Positions 33,092-41,463 are shown, counted from the stretch's first letter. The stretch is DNA of 64,000 bases from Streptomyces sp. CA-278952 (GCF_028747205.1 NZ_CP112880.1:4340001-4404000), one strand, 5' to 3'. A program made the numbers and translations. The notes: generated by a model from the sequence alone, not told the origin.

Positions 33092-33901
33092 ATGCCCGCC
33101 ACTGCCGTACGCCGTACCGCCCTCGCCGCCTCCGCGGCCGCCCTCACCCTGCTGGCCACCGCCTGCGGCTCCACGTCGGACGCCGACAAGAAGGACGGGA
33201 AGGACGACAAGGGCGCGGCGAGCGGCAGCAGTTCGGCCCCGAAGACCCCGGCCAAGGCGCTCACCGCCGCCGAGCTGGAGAAGGCCACCCTCGCCCAGGG
33301 AGACGTGCAGGGCCGCAAGATCACCAAGGCCGGCCCGGCCGACGAGGTCCCGGCGGACGGCGTCACGGTCGACAAGGAAGGCTGCCTGCCGGTCGCCCAC
33401 GCCATGTTCGGTGTGGCACAGAAGGGTTCGGTGGCCACCACGAAGCGCAAGGTGATCGACGAGCCGAAGACCGACGGCAAGAAGAAGTCGCTGGAGGACA
33501 TGGCGGAAGGCGAAGCCGGGGAGGCGTTCAAGGACGCCTTCAACCTGACGTCCACCTTCGTCGCGCTGCACTCGTACGAGGGGACGACGGGCCCGGACGC
33601 GTACGCCGCACTGAAGAAGGCCGCCGCGGACTGTGCCGGCGGCTTCACCGCCACGGTCGCGGGCACGCCGACGAAGGTCGCCTCGATCACCGAGGAGAAG
33701 GTCACCGGCGGCGACGAGTCCGCGGCCTGGACGGTCACCTCCGAGGACGAGGGCGACACCGCCCCGTTCAAGCTGGTGGCGCTGCGCAAGGAGGCCACCG
33801 TGGCGACGTTCTTCTCCTTCAACCTGGCCGCGGCGGGCGGCGACGTGAAGTTCGAGGTGCCGGCGGAGGTCGTGGCGGCGCAGGACAAGAAGCTCGCCTG
33901 A
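33092..33901 (+). CDS. Secreted lipoprotein of unknown function
   Basis: A 269-aa protein with a lipoprotein signal (MPATAVRRTALAASAAALTL, then LATACGS; lipobox Cys25), a charged Lys/Asp/Ser linker, and an extracytoplasmic domain with alternating strands (KALTAAELEKATLAQGDVQG; TSTFVALHSYEGTTGPDAY; AAWTVTSEDEGDTAPFKLVA). It starts at ATG 33092 with aggaag upstream. It resembles the many streptomycete lipoproteins without assigned ligand. No co-transcribed transporter genes are adjacent. Confidence 0.82.
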   Translation: MPATAVRRTALAASAAALTLLATACGSTSDADKKDGKDDKGAASGSSSAPKTPAKALTAAELEKATLAQGDVQGRKITKAGPADEVPADGVTVDKEGCLPVAHAMFGVAQKGSVATTKRKVIDEPKTDGKKKSLEDMAEGEAGEAFKDAFNLTSTFVALHSYEGTTGPDAYAALKKAAADCAGGFTATVAGTPTKVASITEEKVTGGDESAAWTVTSEDEGDTAPFKLVALRKEATVATFFSFNLAAAGGDVKFEVPAEVVAAQDKKLA

Positions 33902-33961
33902 CTCGTCTGACGTACGGCCCCCGCCCCGCGCCCCTGCCCTCCCCGCCCGCCCCCCGGGTGG

Positions 33962-34204
33962 TCAGGGCAGGGGAACGAGGCGTACGACGGTGACGGTCAG
34001 GACGGACCGGGAGACGTAGTAGAGGACGATGGCCCCGGAGACGGTCGCCTCCCGCCGGTCCCGTTCGCTCTTGACGGCGGAGGACGCGTGGCCGTACGGC
34101 TCCTCACCGAGGGTGCGGGCCATCTCGTCCCGGAAGGCCTCGCCGCCGCGCATCTTGGCCAGGGTGTCGTCGGCGGGCGGTGCGTAGGAGATACGGAAGC
34201 TCAA
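33962..34204 (-). CDS. RelE/ParE-type toxin-like protein
   Basis: An 80-aa protein, MSFRISYAPPADDTLAKMRG and then a C-terminal beta hairpin (GAIVLYYVSRSVLTVTVVRL), with the size and strand pattern of RelE/ParE toxins (central EEPYGHASSAVKSERDRREA). The start is TTG 34204, overlapping the antitoxin stop by 4 nt (TTGA), so translation depends on the upstream gene. RelE members cleave ribosome-bound mRNA and ParE members poison gyrase; which one applies cannot be told. Confidence 0.7.
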   Translation of the reverse strand: MSFRISYAPPADDTLAKMRGGEAFRDEMARTLGEEPYGHASSAVKSERDRREATVSGAIVLYYVSRSVLTVTVVRLVPLP

Positions 34205-34449
34205 GCGACGCTCCGCCTCTCGGCCTCGTCCTGCGCCAGCCGGTCCAGGATCTTCTCGGCCTCGGGATCGGGGACGGCCTCCAGCATCCAGTGCCGCATG
34301 ACGGCCTGGATCTCGTGCACCCCGGCCCCGTTGATCGCGAGATCGAACTCCTCGCGTCTCTCGTCGGGCAGCGCGGCCCGGATGTCCGGGATGCTGTTGG
34401 GCACCTCGACCTCAGCACCGCCGACGAAGGTCTTCAGAGACTCACCCAT
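34201..34449 (-). CDS. Putative antitoxin partner of the RelE/ParE-like toxin
   Basis: An 82-aa acidic, mostly helical protein (MGESLKTFVGGAEVEVPNSI; DEREREEFD-like central region; EAEKILDRLAQDEAERRSVA) read from ATG 34449 with a gaggag ribosome-binding site. Gene order antitoxin-toxin with a 4-nt overlap and small size are typical of type II toxin-antitoxin modules. There is no recognisable MetJ/Arc or Phd DNA-binding motif, so the family assignment is by context. Confidence 0.65.
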   Translation of the reverse strand: MGESLKTFVGGAEVEVPNSIPDIRAALPDERREEFDLAINGAGVHEIQAVMRHWMLEAVPDPEAEKILDRLAQDEAERRSVA

Positions 34450-34767
34450 GATCGCTCTCCTCGATCTCCTTGCCCTGGAAGAACACGGACGGCATGGGCC
34501 CACCGTAGTGCGTACGAGGGGGACTTCGGCCGGTCCGAGAGGGTCACGGATCGGGCACGGCCCGGGCTGGTGCAGCGGCTGCATCATCGCTGCGCCATCG
34601 CTGCACCGCGGCTGCGCCGTCACTGCGCCGCGGCTGCTCCCTGGCCGCGCCGCGAGTCGGCCCGCACCGTCCGAACGTGGCGCGGCACGACCGCCGCGCG
34701 GTCCTACGGCCGCGCGGCGGGGCGCGCGCCACCCGACGGCAGGGTGACTCGGCCGGCCACCGGGCCC
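34450..34767. other. Intergenic region upstream of the toxin-antitoxin pair
   Basis: About 320 nt. It contains degenerate repeats of gctgcgccatcgctgcaccg at about 34570-34650 and nothing else recognised; the promoter of the toxin-antitoxin operon must lie within it. Confidence 0.5.
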
Positions 34768-35157
34768 TCAGTCCCGACCGAGCCGCTCCGCGACCCGGTC
34801 GCGGAGGATCGCGTACTCCTCCTGGAGCCGCCGCCACTCGCTGACGGGCGGCCTGACGATGACATCACCGCCGACGACGGTCTCCTCCGGCCCGAACTGC
34901 TCCCGGGTCAGATCGATCTCGACACCCGGGCCCAGGCGGTTCCACCAGTGGAAGTCGGTGCGCACGCCGTCGACATGGACCTCGCCCCGGATCAGCTCCC
35001 CGCCGAGCAGGTCGTTGAGCACCATGGCGGTCACCCCGCACTGGTCCCGCGCCGGATTGTCCGGAGTCCAGCGGTCCCGGTAATCCGGGGTGCAGGTCTC
35101 GGCGCTCCAACTGCTGCGGAGGGCCTGTTCGATGTCGGAGAGCAGGTAGGTCGCCAT
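34768..35157 (-). CDS. YunG-like family protein
   Basis: A 129-aa soluble protein resembling Bacillus YunG: SAETCTPDYRDRWTPDNPAR, DQCGVTAMVLNDLLGGELIR, DFHWWNRLGPGVEIDLTREQ. The QCGVTA Cys and HWWNRL His recall a papain-like Cys/His arrangement, so a peptidase or transamidase role is conceivable but unproven. ATG 35157 is used; ATG 35166 is also possible since neither has a convincing ribosome-binding site. Confidence 0.72.
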   Translation of the reverse strand: MATYLLSDIEQALRSSWSAETCTPDYRDRWTPDNPARDQCGVTAMVLNDLLGGELIRGEVHVDGVRTDFHWWNRLGPGVEIDLTREQFGPEETVVGGDVIVRPPVSEWRRLQEEYAILRDRVAERLGRD

Positions 35158-35300
35158 GACGACCATGGTGGCAGGGGGCACTGACAGCGCTTCCCCGCCG
35201 GCTCGCGATGTCGTACGGTCTGAGCGGTCTGAGCGGTCTGATCAGTGTGATCGGTGTGATCTCCTTCGGCGGGAACACCGAGAGGGAGCGGGCGGGGGCA

Positions 35301-35627
35301 ATGGCCGGGATTCTGCCGCGGGTCCGGCGCGTGGTGCGCGCTATCAGGTCGTTCGTCGTCGATCTTGTGGGCGAGACCGTCCTGGAGATGCTGCTGACGC
35401 TGGTCAGCCTCTGTGTCGTTGCCGTACTGGCCTCCGCGTTCATCTGGGGCCGGCAGCGCAGCCCGGTGCTCGCCGGGGGTGTCGGGGGAGCTGTCGTCCT
35501 GTTCCTCGGCTACGGGGCCTGGGAGGCGCTGCGGCCCGCTCGTCCGGGTCGGAACCGCAGGCTGGCCGGGGCGGCATCGCTGACGTTCTTCGTGGCGGTG
35601 GTGATCGGCTTCTACGCCTGGCAGTGA
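35301..35627 (+). CDS. Small membrane protein, unknown function
   Basis: A 108-aa protein from ATG 35301 after a gcgggggc ribosome-binding site. It has three hydrophobic helices (LLTLVSLCVVAVLASAFIWG; VLAGGVGGAVVLFLGYGA; LTFFVAVVIGFYAW) separated by basic loops. Not recognised. The frame is open back to 35208, but that part is a Ser/Gly/Leu-rich repeat of tctgagcggtctgag DNA. Confidence 0.55.
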   Translation: MAGILPRVRRVVRAIRSFVVDLVGETVLEMLLTLVSLCVVAVLASAFIWGRQRSPVLAGGVGGAVVLFLGYGAWEALRPARPGRNRRLAGAASLTFFVAVVIGFYAWQ

Positions 35628-35817
35628 GGGCCGCGCGTACCAGGTCGGCGGCGTTCGCGGCCGTACGGCGCGTTCGGCACCGCTCGACCAGGAGAACGCC
35701 GAGGTGGCCACGGCGAAGGCGGCGAACACCCGCACCGGCACCCGTACACGGAGCGCGGGAGCCGGCCGCCATCAATTGCGTCGACAGCACCCCGGCCTCC
35801 CGGCAGAGTGGTCGCCC

Positions 35818-36558
35818 GTGACGAGCAGCGAACTGTGGAGCCGAGAGACCGCCGACCGCTACGACGACGAGGAGGCCGAGAACTCCTCGGCCGCCGCCCT
35901 CGAACCGACCCTCGCCTTCCTCGCCGAACTCGCCGGAGGCGGACGCGCCCTGGAATTCGCCATCGGGACCGGGCGCGTGGGCGTGCCGCTCCGGGAGCGC
36001 GGCGTGCCGGTGGCGGGTATCGAACTGTCCGAACCGATGGCGGCGGTACTCCGCCGCAAGGTCGACGCACACACCCTCCCGGTGACCATCGGGGACATGG
36101 CCACCACGGCCGTCCCCGGCGAGTTCGCCCTGGTCTACCTCGTCTACAACACCATCTCGAACCTCCTCACCCAGGACGAGCAGGTCGAGTGCTTCCGCAA
36201 CGCGGCCCGCCACCTCGCGCCCGGCGGCCGGTTCGTCATCGAACTCGGCGTCCCGCCCCTGCGGTTCCTGCCACCGGGCCAGGTCGCGGTGCCGTTCGAC
36301 GTGTCCGACCGGCATCTCGGCTTCGACACCTTCGACCTGGTCGAGCAGATCCTCGTCTCGCACCACTTCACCCGCGACGGCGAGGACGGCCACTACCGTC
36401 GAGGAAGCTCCCGGCACCGGTACGCCTGGCCGGCGGAGCTCGACCTGATGGCCCGCATCGCCGGGCTGGAGCCGGAACGGCGCGTGGGGGACTGGGACGG
36501 AGCGCCGTTCACCGAGGACTCCGGCAAACACATCTCCGTCTGGCGCAAGCCGACCTGA
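35818..36558 (+). CDS. SAM-dependent methyltransferase
   Basis: A 246-aa class I methyltransferase: AdoMet motif ALEFAIGTGRVGVPLRERG (about 42-60), acidic loop VAGIELSEPMAAVLRRK, LVYLVYNTISNLLTQDEQ (motif IV region), and LAPGGRFVIELGVP. GTG 35818 is preferred to the ORF start at 35704, which lies in unconserved Arg/Thr-rich sequence. Similar proteins modify small molecules; substrate unknown. It lies convergent with the original 3' end of gpmA, before the integrated element. Confidence 0.85.
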   Translation: MTSSELWSRETADRYDDEEAENSSAAALEPTLAFLAELAGGGRALEFAIGTGRVGVPLRERGVPVAGIELSEPMAAVLRRKVDAHTLPVTIGDMATTAVPGEFALVYLVYNTISNLLTQDEQVECFRNAARHLAPGGRFVIELGVPPLRFLPPGQVAVPFDVSDRHLGFDTFDLVEQILVSHHFTRDGEDGHYRRGSSRHRYAWPAELDLMARIAGLEPERRVGDWDGAPFTEDSGKHISVWRKPT

Positions 36559-36590
36559 GGCCCACTGCGCCCCACTGGCCCGAGCACCGA

Positions 36591-36629
36591 CGAGCCCCCT
36601 GCCTCGCTGTCCGCGAAACAGGGGGCTCG
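36591..36629. terminator. Terminator hairpin, ancestral end of gpmA
   Basis: Perfect 11-bp arms cgagccccctg (36591-36601) and cagggggctcg (36619-36629) around a 17-nt loop. It lies just beyond the left copy of the gpmA 3'-end repeat. Before integration of the element it would have been about 20 nt downstream of the gpmA stop codon, so it is most simply the displaced gpmA terminator. Confidence 0.75.
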
Positions 36630-36650
36630 GTGAGCCGGAGAAGACGTGGG

Positions 36651-36669
36651 CTACTTCTTCTTGCCCTGG
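36651..36669. repeat. Left attachment-site repeat of the element
   Basis: ctacttcttcttgccctgg, identical to 41514-41532. On the reverse strand it ends a frame in QGKKK-stop, like the gpmA C-terminus, and is followed by the displaced terminator. Confidence 0.8.
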
Positions 36670-37260
36670 GTCTTGCGGGCCCGCTTTCCGGCCCTGATCA
36701 GCAGGATGCGCGCTGTATCTGAGCTGAGGTCGGGCGGTCGTCGTTGGTCGTTGTTGGGCGTTGCTTGTCACCCTCGGAGGGCCCAGAGAGGGCCCGGCGG
36801 GGTTGCCCCGGCTGCCGAGTCGCGAAGAGGAGTAGTCACCGAGCCACCGACCGCACCGTTCGGCTGGCATGTCTCCCAAGCCTCAGTTCAGGCTGCGTCT
36901 ACGGTGCCCTCGGCATACAAGCGTACGGACCTGGGCCCGGCGCCGAGCTGACAGCCAGCCTCTTCGCCTCGAAGCGACTGGGACGCTCGCTGCCCTTGGC
37001 CTGCTGCGCCCGGCACTCTCATCGCTGTCTGGCAGCGCTGGCCACCCTCGCGCCGCCGTAGCCTGTGGACGGCCTGATCGACAAGGCGTCCGATATCGGG
37101 GCATCGGGATCTGCGACCCATTCGCTTCGCTCGGCGTCTCGTCGCACTCACGACCTTGTCGGGAGCTGACGCCCCCGCCCCGCAGCACCGGACGGATTCG
37201 ATCATGCCGGTAGCAAATGAGGGGTGAGACGGTCAAAGAGTAGACCAAAATAGCCCCAAG
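36670..37260. other. Left part of the element without a supported gene
   Basis: About 590 nt with only fragmentary open frames and GC falling towards the cassette promoter. It may be remnants of deleted element genes or attP arm sequence. Confidence 0.5.
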
Positions 37261-37277
37261 GCCAGTAAGCTACTGGC
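37261..37277. promoter_or_regulatory. Palindrome and -10 element abutting the cassette start codon
   Basis: gccagta-agc-tactggc, perfect 7-bp arms, ends exactly one base before ATG 37278. The hexamer TAAGCT (37266-37271) inside it is 12 nt before the ATG, so a repressor on the palindrome would cover both the -10 box and the transcript start of a leaderless mRNA. Confidence 0.65.
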
Positions 37278-38417
37278 ATGGGGACAGATAGGCGCTCGTT
37301 TGGCCAGTGGCACTTGCGCGGGGGGCGCTACGAGCAACACGGCCTACCCGTGGAGATGCTCTCCGAGTTTGCAAGGTATGAGCGACTCGTGATCAATGTG
37401 GCTAAGGGGCTATATAAGCAGCGAAACTGGCGACGACAGCGGGTCCCGCGGGGCTTCACATCCGATTTCGGCCTCCGGCTAACGGCTGTCAACCGTGGCA
37501 GCGTCATGCCCGTGCTGGAGATTTCACAGAATACAGAGAGTGAACTCTTCGAACGAGAAGGTGAAGGGATTTTCGATGAAGCCCGCTTCTTGATTCAGGA
37601 CACATTGAGGTCAGTCGCAGGCGGCGGTGCCATCCCGCAGAGGTTTCCGCATGCGGCGCTTAAGGAGTTCTCCAGTTTTGGGCGAAGCCTCCAGGGTGAC
37701 GAGACAATCCTTTTCGATGAAGGCTCCCGCCACGAAGCCATTTTCTCGCAGGAAATTCGAAGGATTCTACAGGAACGCGCTTCAATTGATGAATTCGAAG
37801 TCGAAGTGCAGACGCTTGGACAAATCATCGGCGTTCTTGCGGATAAATCAACCTTCGAATTTCTGCCAGTTGGTACAACCAGGTCGATTATGGGCAGATT
37901 TTCTTCAGCCGAACTTGTCCCAGAGCTGACTCAGTATCTCGGGCATTCCACAATGGCTCCCAGTGTGGCTATGAGTGCAGTGGCTCTGCAATCATCGGAC
38001 GCCGGAACGATTGAGTTCCAAGATATTCTATCGATCGAACCCGCCCTTCCCGCAGAATGGTCCTCCCGGCTAGCCGAGCTGAATAAGCTAGAAAACAGAT
38101 GGCTCGACGGTGGCGGCGATGCCATCGCATTGCAGGTCCTGAGGGCAACCGAGTCGCTTCTGTTGGAATGCCTGGATGGCGGAATCCCTAGGCCAAACAT
38201 TTACCCAGTTGACACTGGTGGGGTCCAATTGGAATGGCTATCAGGCCAGGGTGAGGTTTCCGTTGAAATTGTAGCGAGCCGAGAAATCGAGCTTTACGCC
38301 TTCTCGAAGATTGACGACGCCGACGAGGAAGAAAGCGTAGTCGGCTGGACAGAACTTGAGTTGGCTGTCGACTTTATCGCCAGGGGGATCGATAAATATG
38401 TCCGTGGAACCTCATGA
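37278..38417 (+). CDS. Cassette protein 1, unknown function, in the integrated element
   Basis: A 379-aa soluble protein starting MGTDRRSFGQWHLRGGRYEQ. Three parts are visible: an N-terminal basic region (LVINVAKGLYKQRNWRRQRV), a middle region rich in strands and acidic residues (IDEFEVEVQTLGQIIGVLAD), and a C-terminal domain with NRWLDGGGDAIALQVLRATE and GGVQLEWLSGQGEVSVEIVA. The W-L-D-G-x-G and G-V-x-L-E-W pattern recalls a widespread uncharacterised family, by recollection only. Codon use includes CTA, ATA, TAT and AGG, rare in neighbours, pointing to recent acquisition. It overlaps the next gene by 20 bp. Confidence 0.8.
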   Translation: MGTDRRSFGQWHLRGGRYEQHGLPVEMLSEFARYERLVINVAKGLYKQRNWRRQRVPRGFTSDFGLRLTAVNRGSVMPVLEISQNTESELFEREGEGIFDEARFLIQDTLRSVAGGGAIPQRFPHAALKEFSSFGRSLQGDETILFDEGSRHEAIFSQEIRRILQERASIDEFEVEVQTLGQIIGVLADKSTFEFLPVGTTRSIMGRFSSAELVPELTQYLGHSTMAPSVAMSAVALQSSDAGTIEFQDILSIEPALPAEWSSRLAELNKLENRWLDGGGDAIALQVLRATESLLLECLDGGIPRPNIYPVDTGGVQLEWLSGQGEVSVEIVASREIELYAFSKIDDADEEESVVGWTELELAVDFIARGIDKYVRGTS

Positions 38418-38832
38418 GCTGCGTTCCGGTGAGCATGAGCTAGACACGCCCCTTGAGCTTCTCTGGCGGCAGATAAATCCCAGCCACATCGAGAATGGCG
38501 TCATATCAAAGCTTGCGTTCGTGCCAGGGGAGAATGATAAAGGGCAGCTTTCCACTGCGCGGAGCAAATCCGTCACCGCCCAGGCCGCCTTCGAACACCA
38601 TACCGTTGTTCTCCAGCTCGGGTCTATTGGCTCCTATGCGGTCACTGTAGGAGAGATAATCGATGCTGGTCTCCGCGCGGTTGACGATTCTGCAATTCAG
38701 GAACAGAAGCCTCCAACTCCGGGGCACACCTACGTCGATTATCGCAGTATCGCGTCGAAGAACCAGCGGAAGAAACTGGGCGCAAAGCTCCGCGATAAGG
38801 CCGTTGAGCGTGGATGCCAATACAATGAGTAA
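38398..38832 (+). CDS. Cassette protein 2, unknown function, in the integrated element
   Basis: A 144-aa soluble protein from ATG 38398, preceded by caggggga at 38381-38388. Key segments are LLWRQINPSHIENGVISKLA, FVPGENDKGQLSTARSKSVT and a C-terminal HTYVDYRSIASKNQRKKLGA. I recall proteins with an (L)xRQ(V/I)HP start, a KDxGxLS turn and an xVDF end as partners of W-L-D-G-x-G proteins in many bacteria. The 20-bp overlap with cassette protein 1 shows that the two are made together. AT-rich relative to the chromosome. Confidence 0.78.
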   Translation: MSVEPHELRSGEHELDTPLELLWRQINPSHIENGVISKLAFVPGENDKGQLSTARSKSVTAQAAFEHHTVVLQLGSIGSYAVTVGEIIDAGLRAVDDSAIQEQKPPTPGHTYVDYRSIASKNQRKKLGAKLRDKAVERGCQYNE

Positions 38833-39209
38833 CCTGCCAACGAGGTCGGTGGAGCAGGTTGGGCCGGTGCCCTTCTCGGTTTGGGGTCGAGCATGATCAG
38901 GGGGCCGTACGCTGGCTGGCAACTCGGGCAGGCTGTGTTCCTGCCCGGAATTTGAACGAGGGGCCCCTTGGTCTTGCTCGGCGCGGGACCCGAATCGGGG
39001 AGGTGGCTAGAGCAGTGGAGCCGACCGTCCCAGCTACAGCGGGTTTCCCACCCTCGTGCCGGCCGTTTCTCTCGGGCTGGTGTCGCGCCCGGTGCGCGGC
39101 CTCGGGCAGCCGGGGTGGAGACAGAGGCAGCCCGCGGCCGGAGACTGCGGCGCGCGCCGCGCTTGCGCGGCGCCTTGATGAGGTAGAGAAACCTGCAACT
39201 GGGCCCCGC
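38833..39209. other. Region between the cassette and the GNAT gene
   Basis: About 375 nt without a supported gene; open frames here are compositionally random. It contains the hairpin at 38925-38947. Confidence 0.5.
38925..38947 (+). terminator. Hairpin after the two-gene cassette
   Basis: cgggcagg (38925-38932) pairs with cctgcccg (38940-38947) around a 7-nt loop, 92 nt after the cassette stop codon; a likely transcript end. Confidence 0.6.
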
Positions 39210-39731
39210 TCAGATGCTGTTGTCAGCCACCGACTCGGTCGGCCGCTGAAACAGTGCACCTGACCTGCGGTGTGGGAGATCGACGACGCGGAGAAGCGTG
39301 AAGCCCGCGCCCTTGTAGAACCTGTGCGACCCCTTGTTGTCCTTCCATGCGTCCAGCCGCAACCATCGCTTGCCCTGTGCTGAGGCACGCTCCGACGCCC
39401 AGTCGAGCAGCAGGCTGCCGATGCCCGCGCCGGAAGCCGCGCGCGTTACGGCCATGCGGTGAACGTAGAGGGCCGCTTCTGGCCGATCCTCCGGGGTCCA
39501 GAACTCAGGGTCCGCAAAGTTATCAACCTGGATAGTCGCGATCGGCTTACCGTCCTCGAACGCGAGGAAGCACACTCCCCGCTCAAGAGCTTCCGTGATG
39601 CGGTCACGGTGCGGCGGGTACTGCCATTGGTCGATGTTGCGCGAGGCAAGCCAGGCTGATGCCTCGCGCAACAGGGCTTCGACCACGTCCAATTCGTCAG
39701 GACGGCCGGCGCGGACGAGCACGTCTTTCAT
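39210..39731 (-). CDS. GNAT-family acetyltransferase in the element
   Basis: A 173-aa GNAT acetyltransferase read from ATG 39731. Strand ALYVHRMAVTRAASGAGIGS carries the acetyl-CoA loop (about 95-115), preceded by GVCFLAFEDGKPIATIQVDN and followed by DAWKDNKGSHRFYKGAGFTL. Single-domain, full length. Its start lies 2 bp into the truncated UTRA frame on the other strand, so it was probably brought in by the event that removed the front of the GntR gene. Substrate unknown. Confidence 0.8.
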   Translation of the reverse strand: MKDVLVRAGRPDELDVVEALLREASAWLASRNIDQWQYPPHRDRITEALERGVCFLAFEDGKPIATIQVDNFADPEFWTPEDRPEAALYVHRMAVTRAASGAGIGSLLLDWASERASAQGKRWLRLDAWKDNKGSHRFYKGAGFTLLRVVDLPHRRSGALFQRPTESVADNSI

Positions 39732-40389
39732 GTACGCGGCCGAGGGACGCGAGCCACGGCAGGAGATTGAAGTGGCCATCGTGGAGCCACCGGAGGAGGT
39801 AGCCAAGAGGCTCCGGCTGGAACCGGGCGAGCTGGTCGCAGTGCGGAAGCGCGTGCGCTACCTCGACGGGGAGCCGTTCAACATCAACGACAGCTACTTC
39901 CCGCTCGCACTCGTACGAGACTCGGAGATCATGCGCCCGGAGGACATCGCTCGCGGCGCCAATCAGGTTCTGGCCGAACTCGGGTACCGGCAGGAGCGAG
40001 CCCTAGATGAGTTGTACGTCCGGATGCCCACCCCTGAGCAGGTGCATCGACTTGACCTGGGCCCCGGGATTCATGTTGTCACCGGCCACACAGTCGAGGG
40101 GAAGCCTGTGAGAGTCGCAGTGACTGTGCTCCCTGGCGACAGGCACGTGATCTCGTACGAGCGACAGCGCGAAGATCTGAACGAGGACGGGACTCGCCTC
40201 CGATGGCAGGCAGCATCCAAGACCGCTGGTTCAAGACCGAGACCAACGCCGACCGCAAGACCGTCCGCGTTAAGACCGAGCGCTACGGGTCCGGCCTGCG
40301 CTACCGGGCCCGCTACTTCGCGCCCGACGGAAAGCGCAAGGGAAAGTCCTTCCCCGACGGGCAGAAGCGGCTCGCCGAGCAGTGGCTGA
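39730..40389 (+). pseudogene. GntR-family regulator lacking its DNA-binding domain (UTRA domain remnant)
   Basis: The open frame from ATG 39730 carries a complete UTRA ligand-binding domain (EIEVAIVEPPEEVAKRLRLE; VAVRKRVRYLDGEPFNINDS; VAVTVLPGDRHVISYERQRE), but the N-terminal winged helix of GntR proteins is missing. The last 60 or so codons (after about 40210) read out of frame through the integrase gene. It is most likely a decapitated KorSA-like regulator of a pSAM2-type element, but a translated UTRA-only sensor is possible. Confidence 0.75.
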
Positions 40390-41435
40390 GCAAGGTCACG
40401 GTGGCCCGCGGCGACTACATCGACCCAAACGCGTCCCGGAAGTCGTTCCAGGAGTTTGCCGAAGGGTGTCTTGCGGGCCAGAGCAGGGATCCGAACACCC
40501 GGGCATCGATGCAGTCTCAGCTCACGTTGCACGCCTTCCCGCGCATTGGGGCCCGGCCCTTGGGATCCTTCCAGCCCAGCCACATGCGGGAGTTCGTGAC
40601 GCAGCTCGAAGAGGCCGGCATGTCCGGTGCTTACGCCCGTGTGATCTTCTCCAACGTCCGCGCCATCCTCTCCGCCGCCGTCGAAGACGGCTACCCTCGC
40701 CGCAACCCGTGCCATTCGCGCACGGTGACACTTCCGGAAATGGGGAAGCGCCGGGTTGTCCCGTGGCAGCCGGACCGCGTCTTCGCCATGCGGGGTGCCA
40801 TGGTCGAGCGCTTCCGGCCCATGGTCGACATGGGCGCCGGATGCGGCCTCCGACAGGGCGAGATCCTCGGACTGTCCGTGGATGAGCTGGATCTCGAAAG
40901 CGGCATCCTGCACGTGGTCCAGCAGCTCAAACTCAGTCTGAGCAAGCCCGTGTTCGCACCGCCGAAGGGCGGCAAGCTCCGCGACGTCCCGCTTCCCGAT
41001 CCCGTAGCCGAAGCCCTCAAGGAGCACATCAAGCGATTCCCGCCCGTTGAGATCACGCTGCCGTGGATGCGCGCGAACGGCTGGCCGGTGACCAAGCGTC
41101 TGTCCTTCACCGGGCCCAACGGTGGGCACGTCTGGCGCACCTCACTCAATGAGGACCACTGGAAGCCCGCCCTGGCGTCCGTCGGTGTCATCCCGAAGGC
41201 CAAGAGTCGGGAGCACACGGCTGCCCGGGAGCACGGCATGCACGCGCTGAGGCACTTCTACGCGTCCGTTCTGCTGGACGCGAGGGAGAGCATCAAGGCC
41301 GTCAGCGAATACCTCGGGCACTCCGACCCCGGACTGACGCTGAAGGTGTACGCACACCTCATGCCGAGCAGCCGGGACCGGGCCCGGAAGGCACTCGGGG
41401 AGGCACTCCGGCCGCCGGAGGATTCGCCGCGTTGA
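40203..41435 (+). CDS. int: Tyrosine site-specific recombinase (integrase) of the element
   Basis: A 410-aa phage-type integrase. The N-terminal arm-binding and core-binding region (QDRWFKTETNADRKTVRVKT; FQEFAEGCLAGQSRDPNTRA) precedes the catalytic domain with Arg217 (GCGLRQGEILGL), a lysine near 255-258, His347 and Arg350 (HALRHFYAS), His373 (YLGHSDP) and nucleophile Tyr383 (LKVYAHL). All catalytic residues are intact. It starts at ATG 40203 and lies 78 nt from the right attachment repeat in the gpmA 3' end. It probably catalysed integration there. Confidence 0.93.
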   Translation: MAGSIQDRWFKTETNADRKTVRVKTERYGSGLRYRARYFAPDGKRKGKSFPDGQKRLAEQWLSKVTVARGDYIDPNASRKSFQEFAEGCLAGQSRDPNTRASMQSQLTLHAFPRIGARPLGSFQPSHMREFVTQLEEAGMSGAYARVIFSNVRAILSAAVEDGYPRRNPCHSRTVTLPEMGKRRVVPWQPDRVFAMRGAMVERFRPMVDMGAGCGLRQGEILGLSVDELDLESGILHVVQQLKLSLSKPVFAPPKGGKLRDVPLPDPVAEALKEHIKRFPPVEITLPWMRANGWPVTKRLSFTGPNGGHVWRTSLNEDHWKPALASVGVIPKAKSREHTAAREHGMHALRHFYASVLLDARESIKAVSEYLGHSDPGLTLKVYAHLMPSSRDRARKALGEALRPPEDSPR

Positions 41436-41463
41436 GGTCCCACAGTGGGCCCAGGCCGTGAAA

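Noticed and set aside
38833..39209. tRNA-like stretch after the cassette
   Set aside because: No cloverleaf could be drawn; only one stem (38925-38947) is good and it fits a terminator better.
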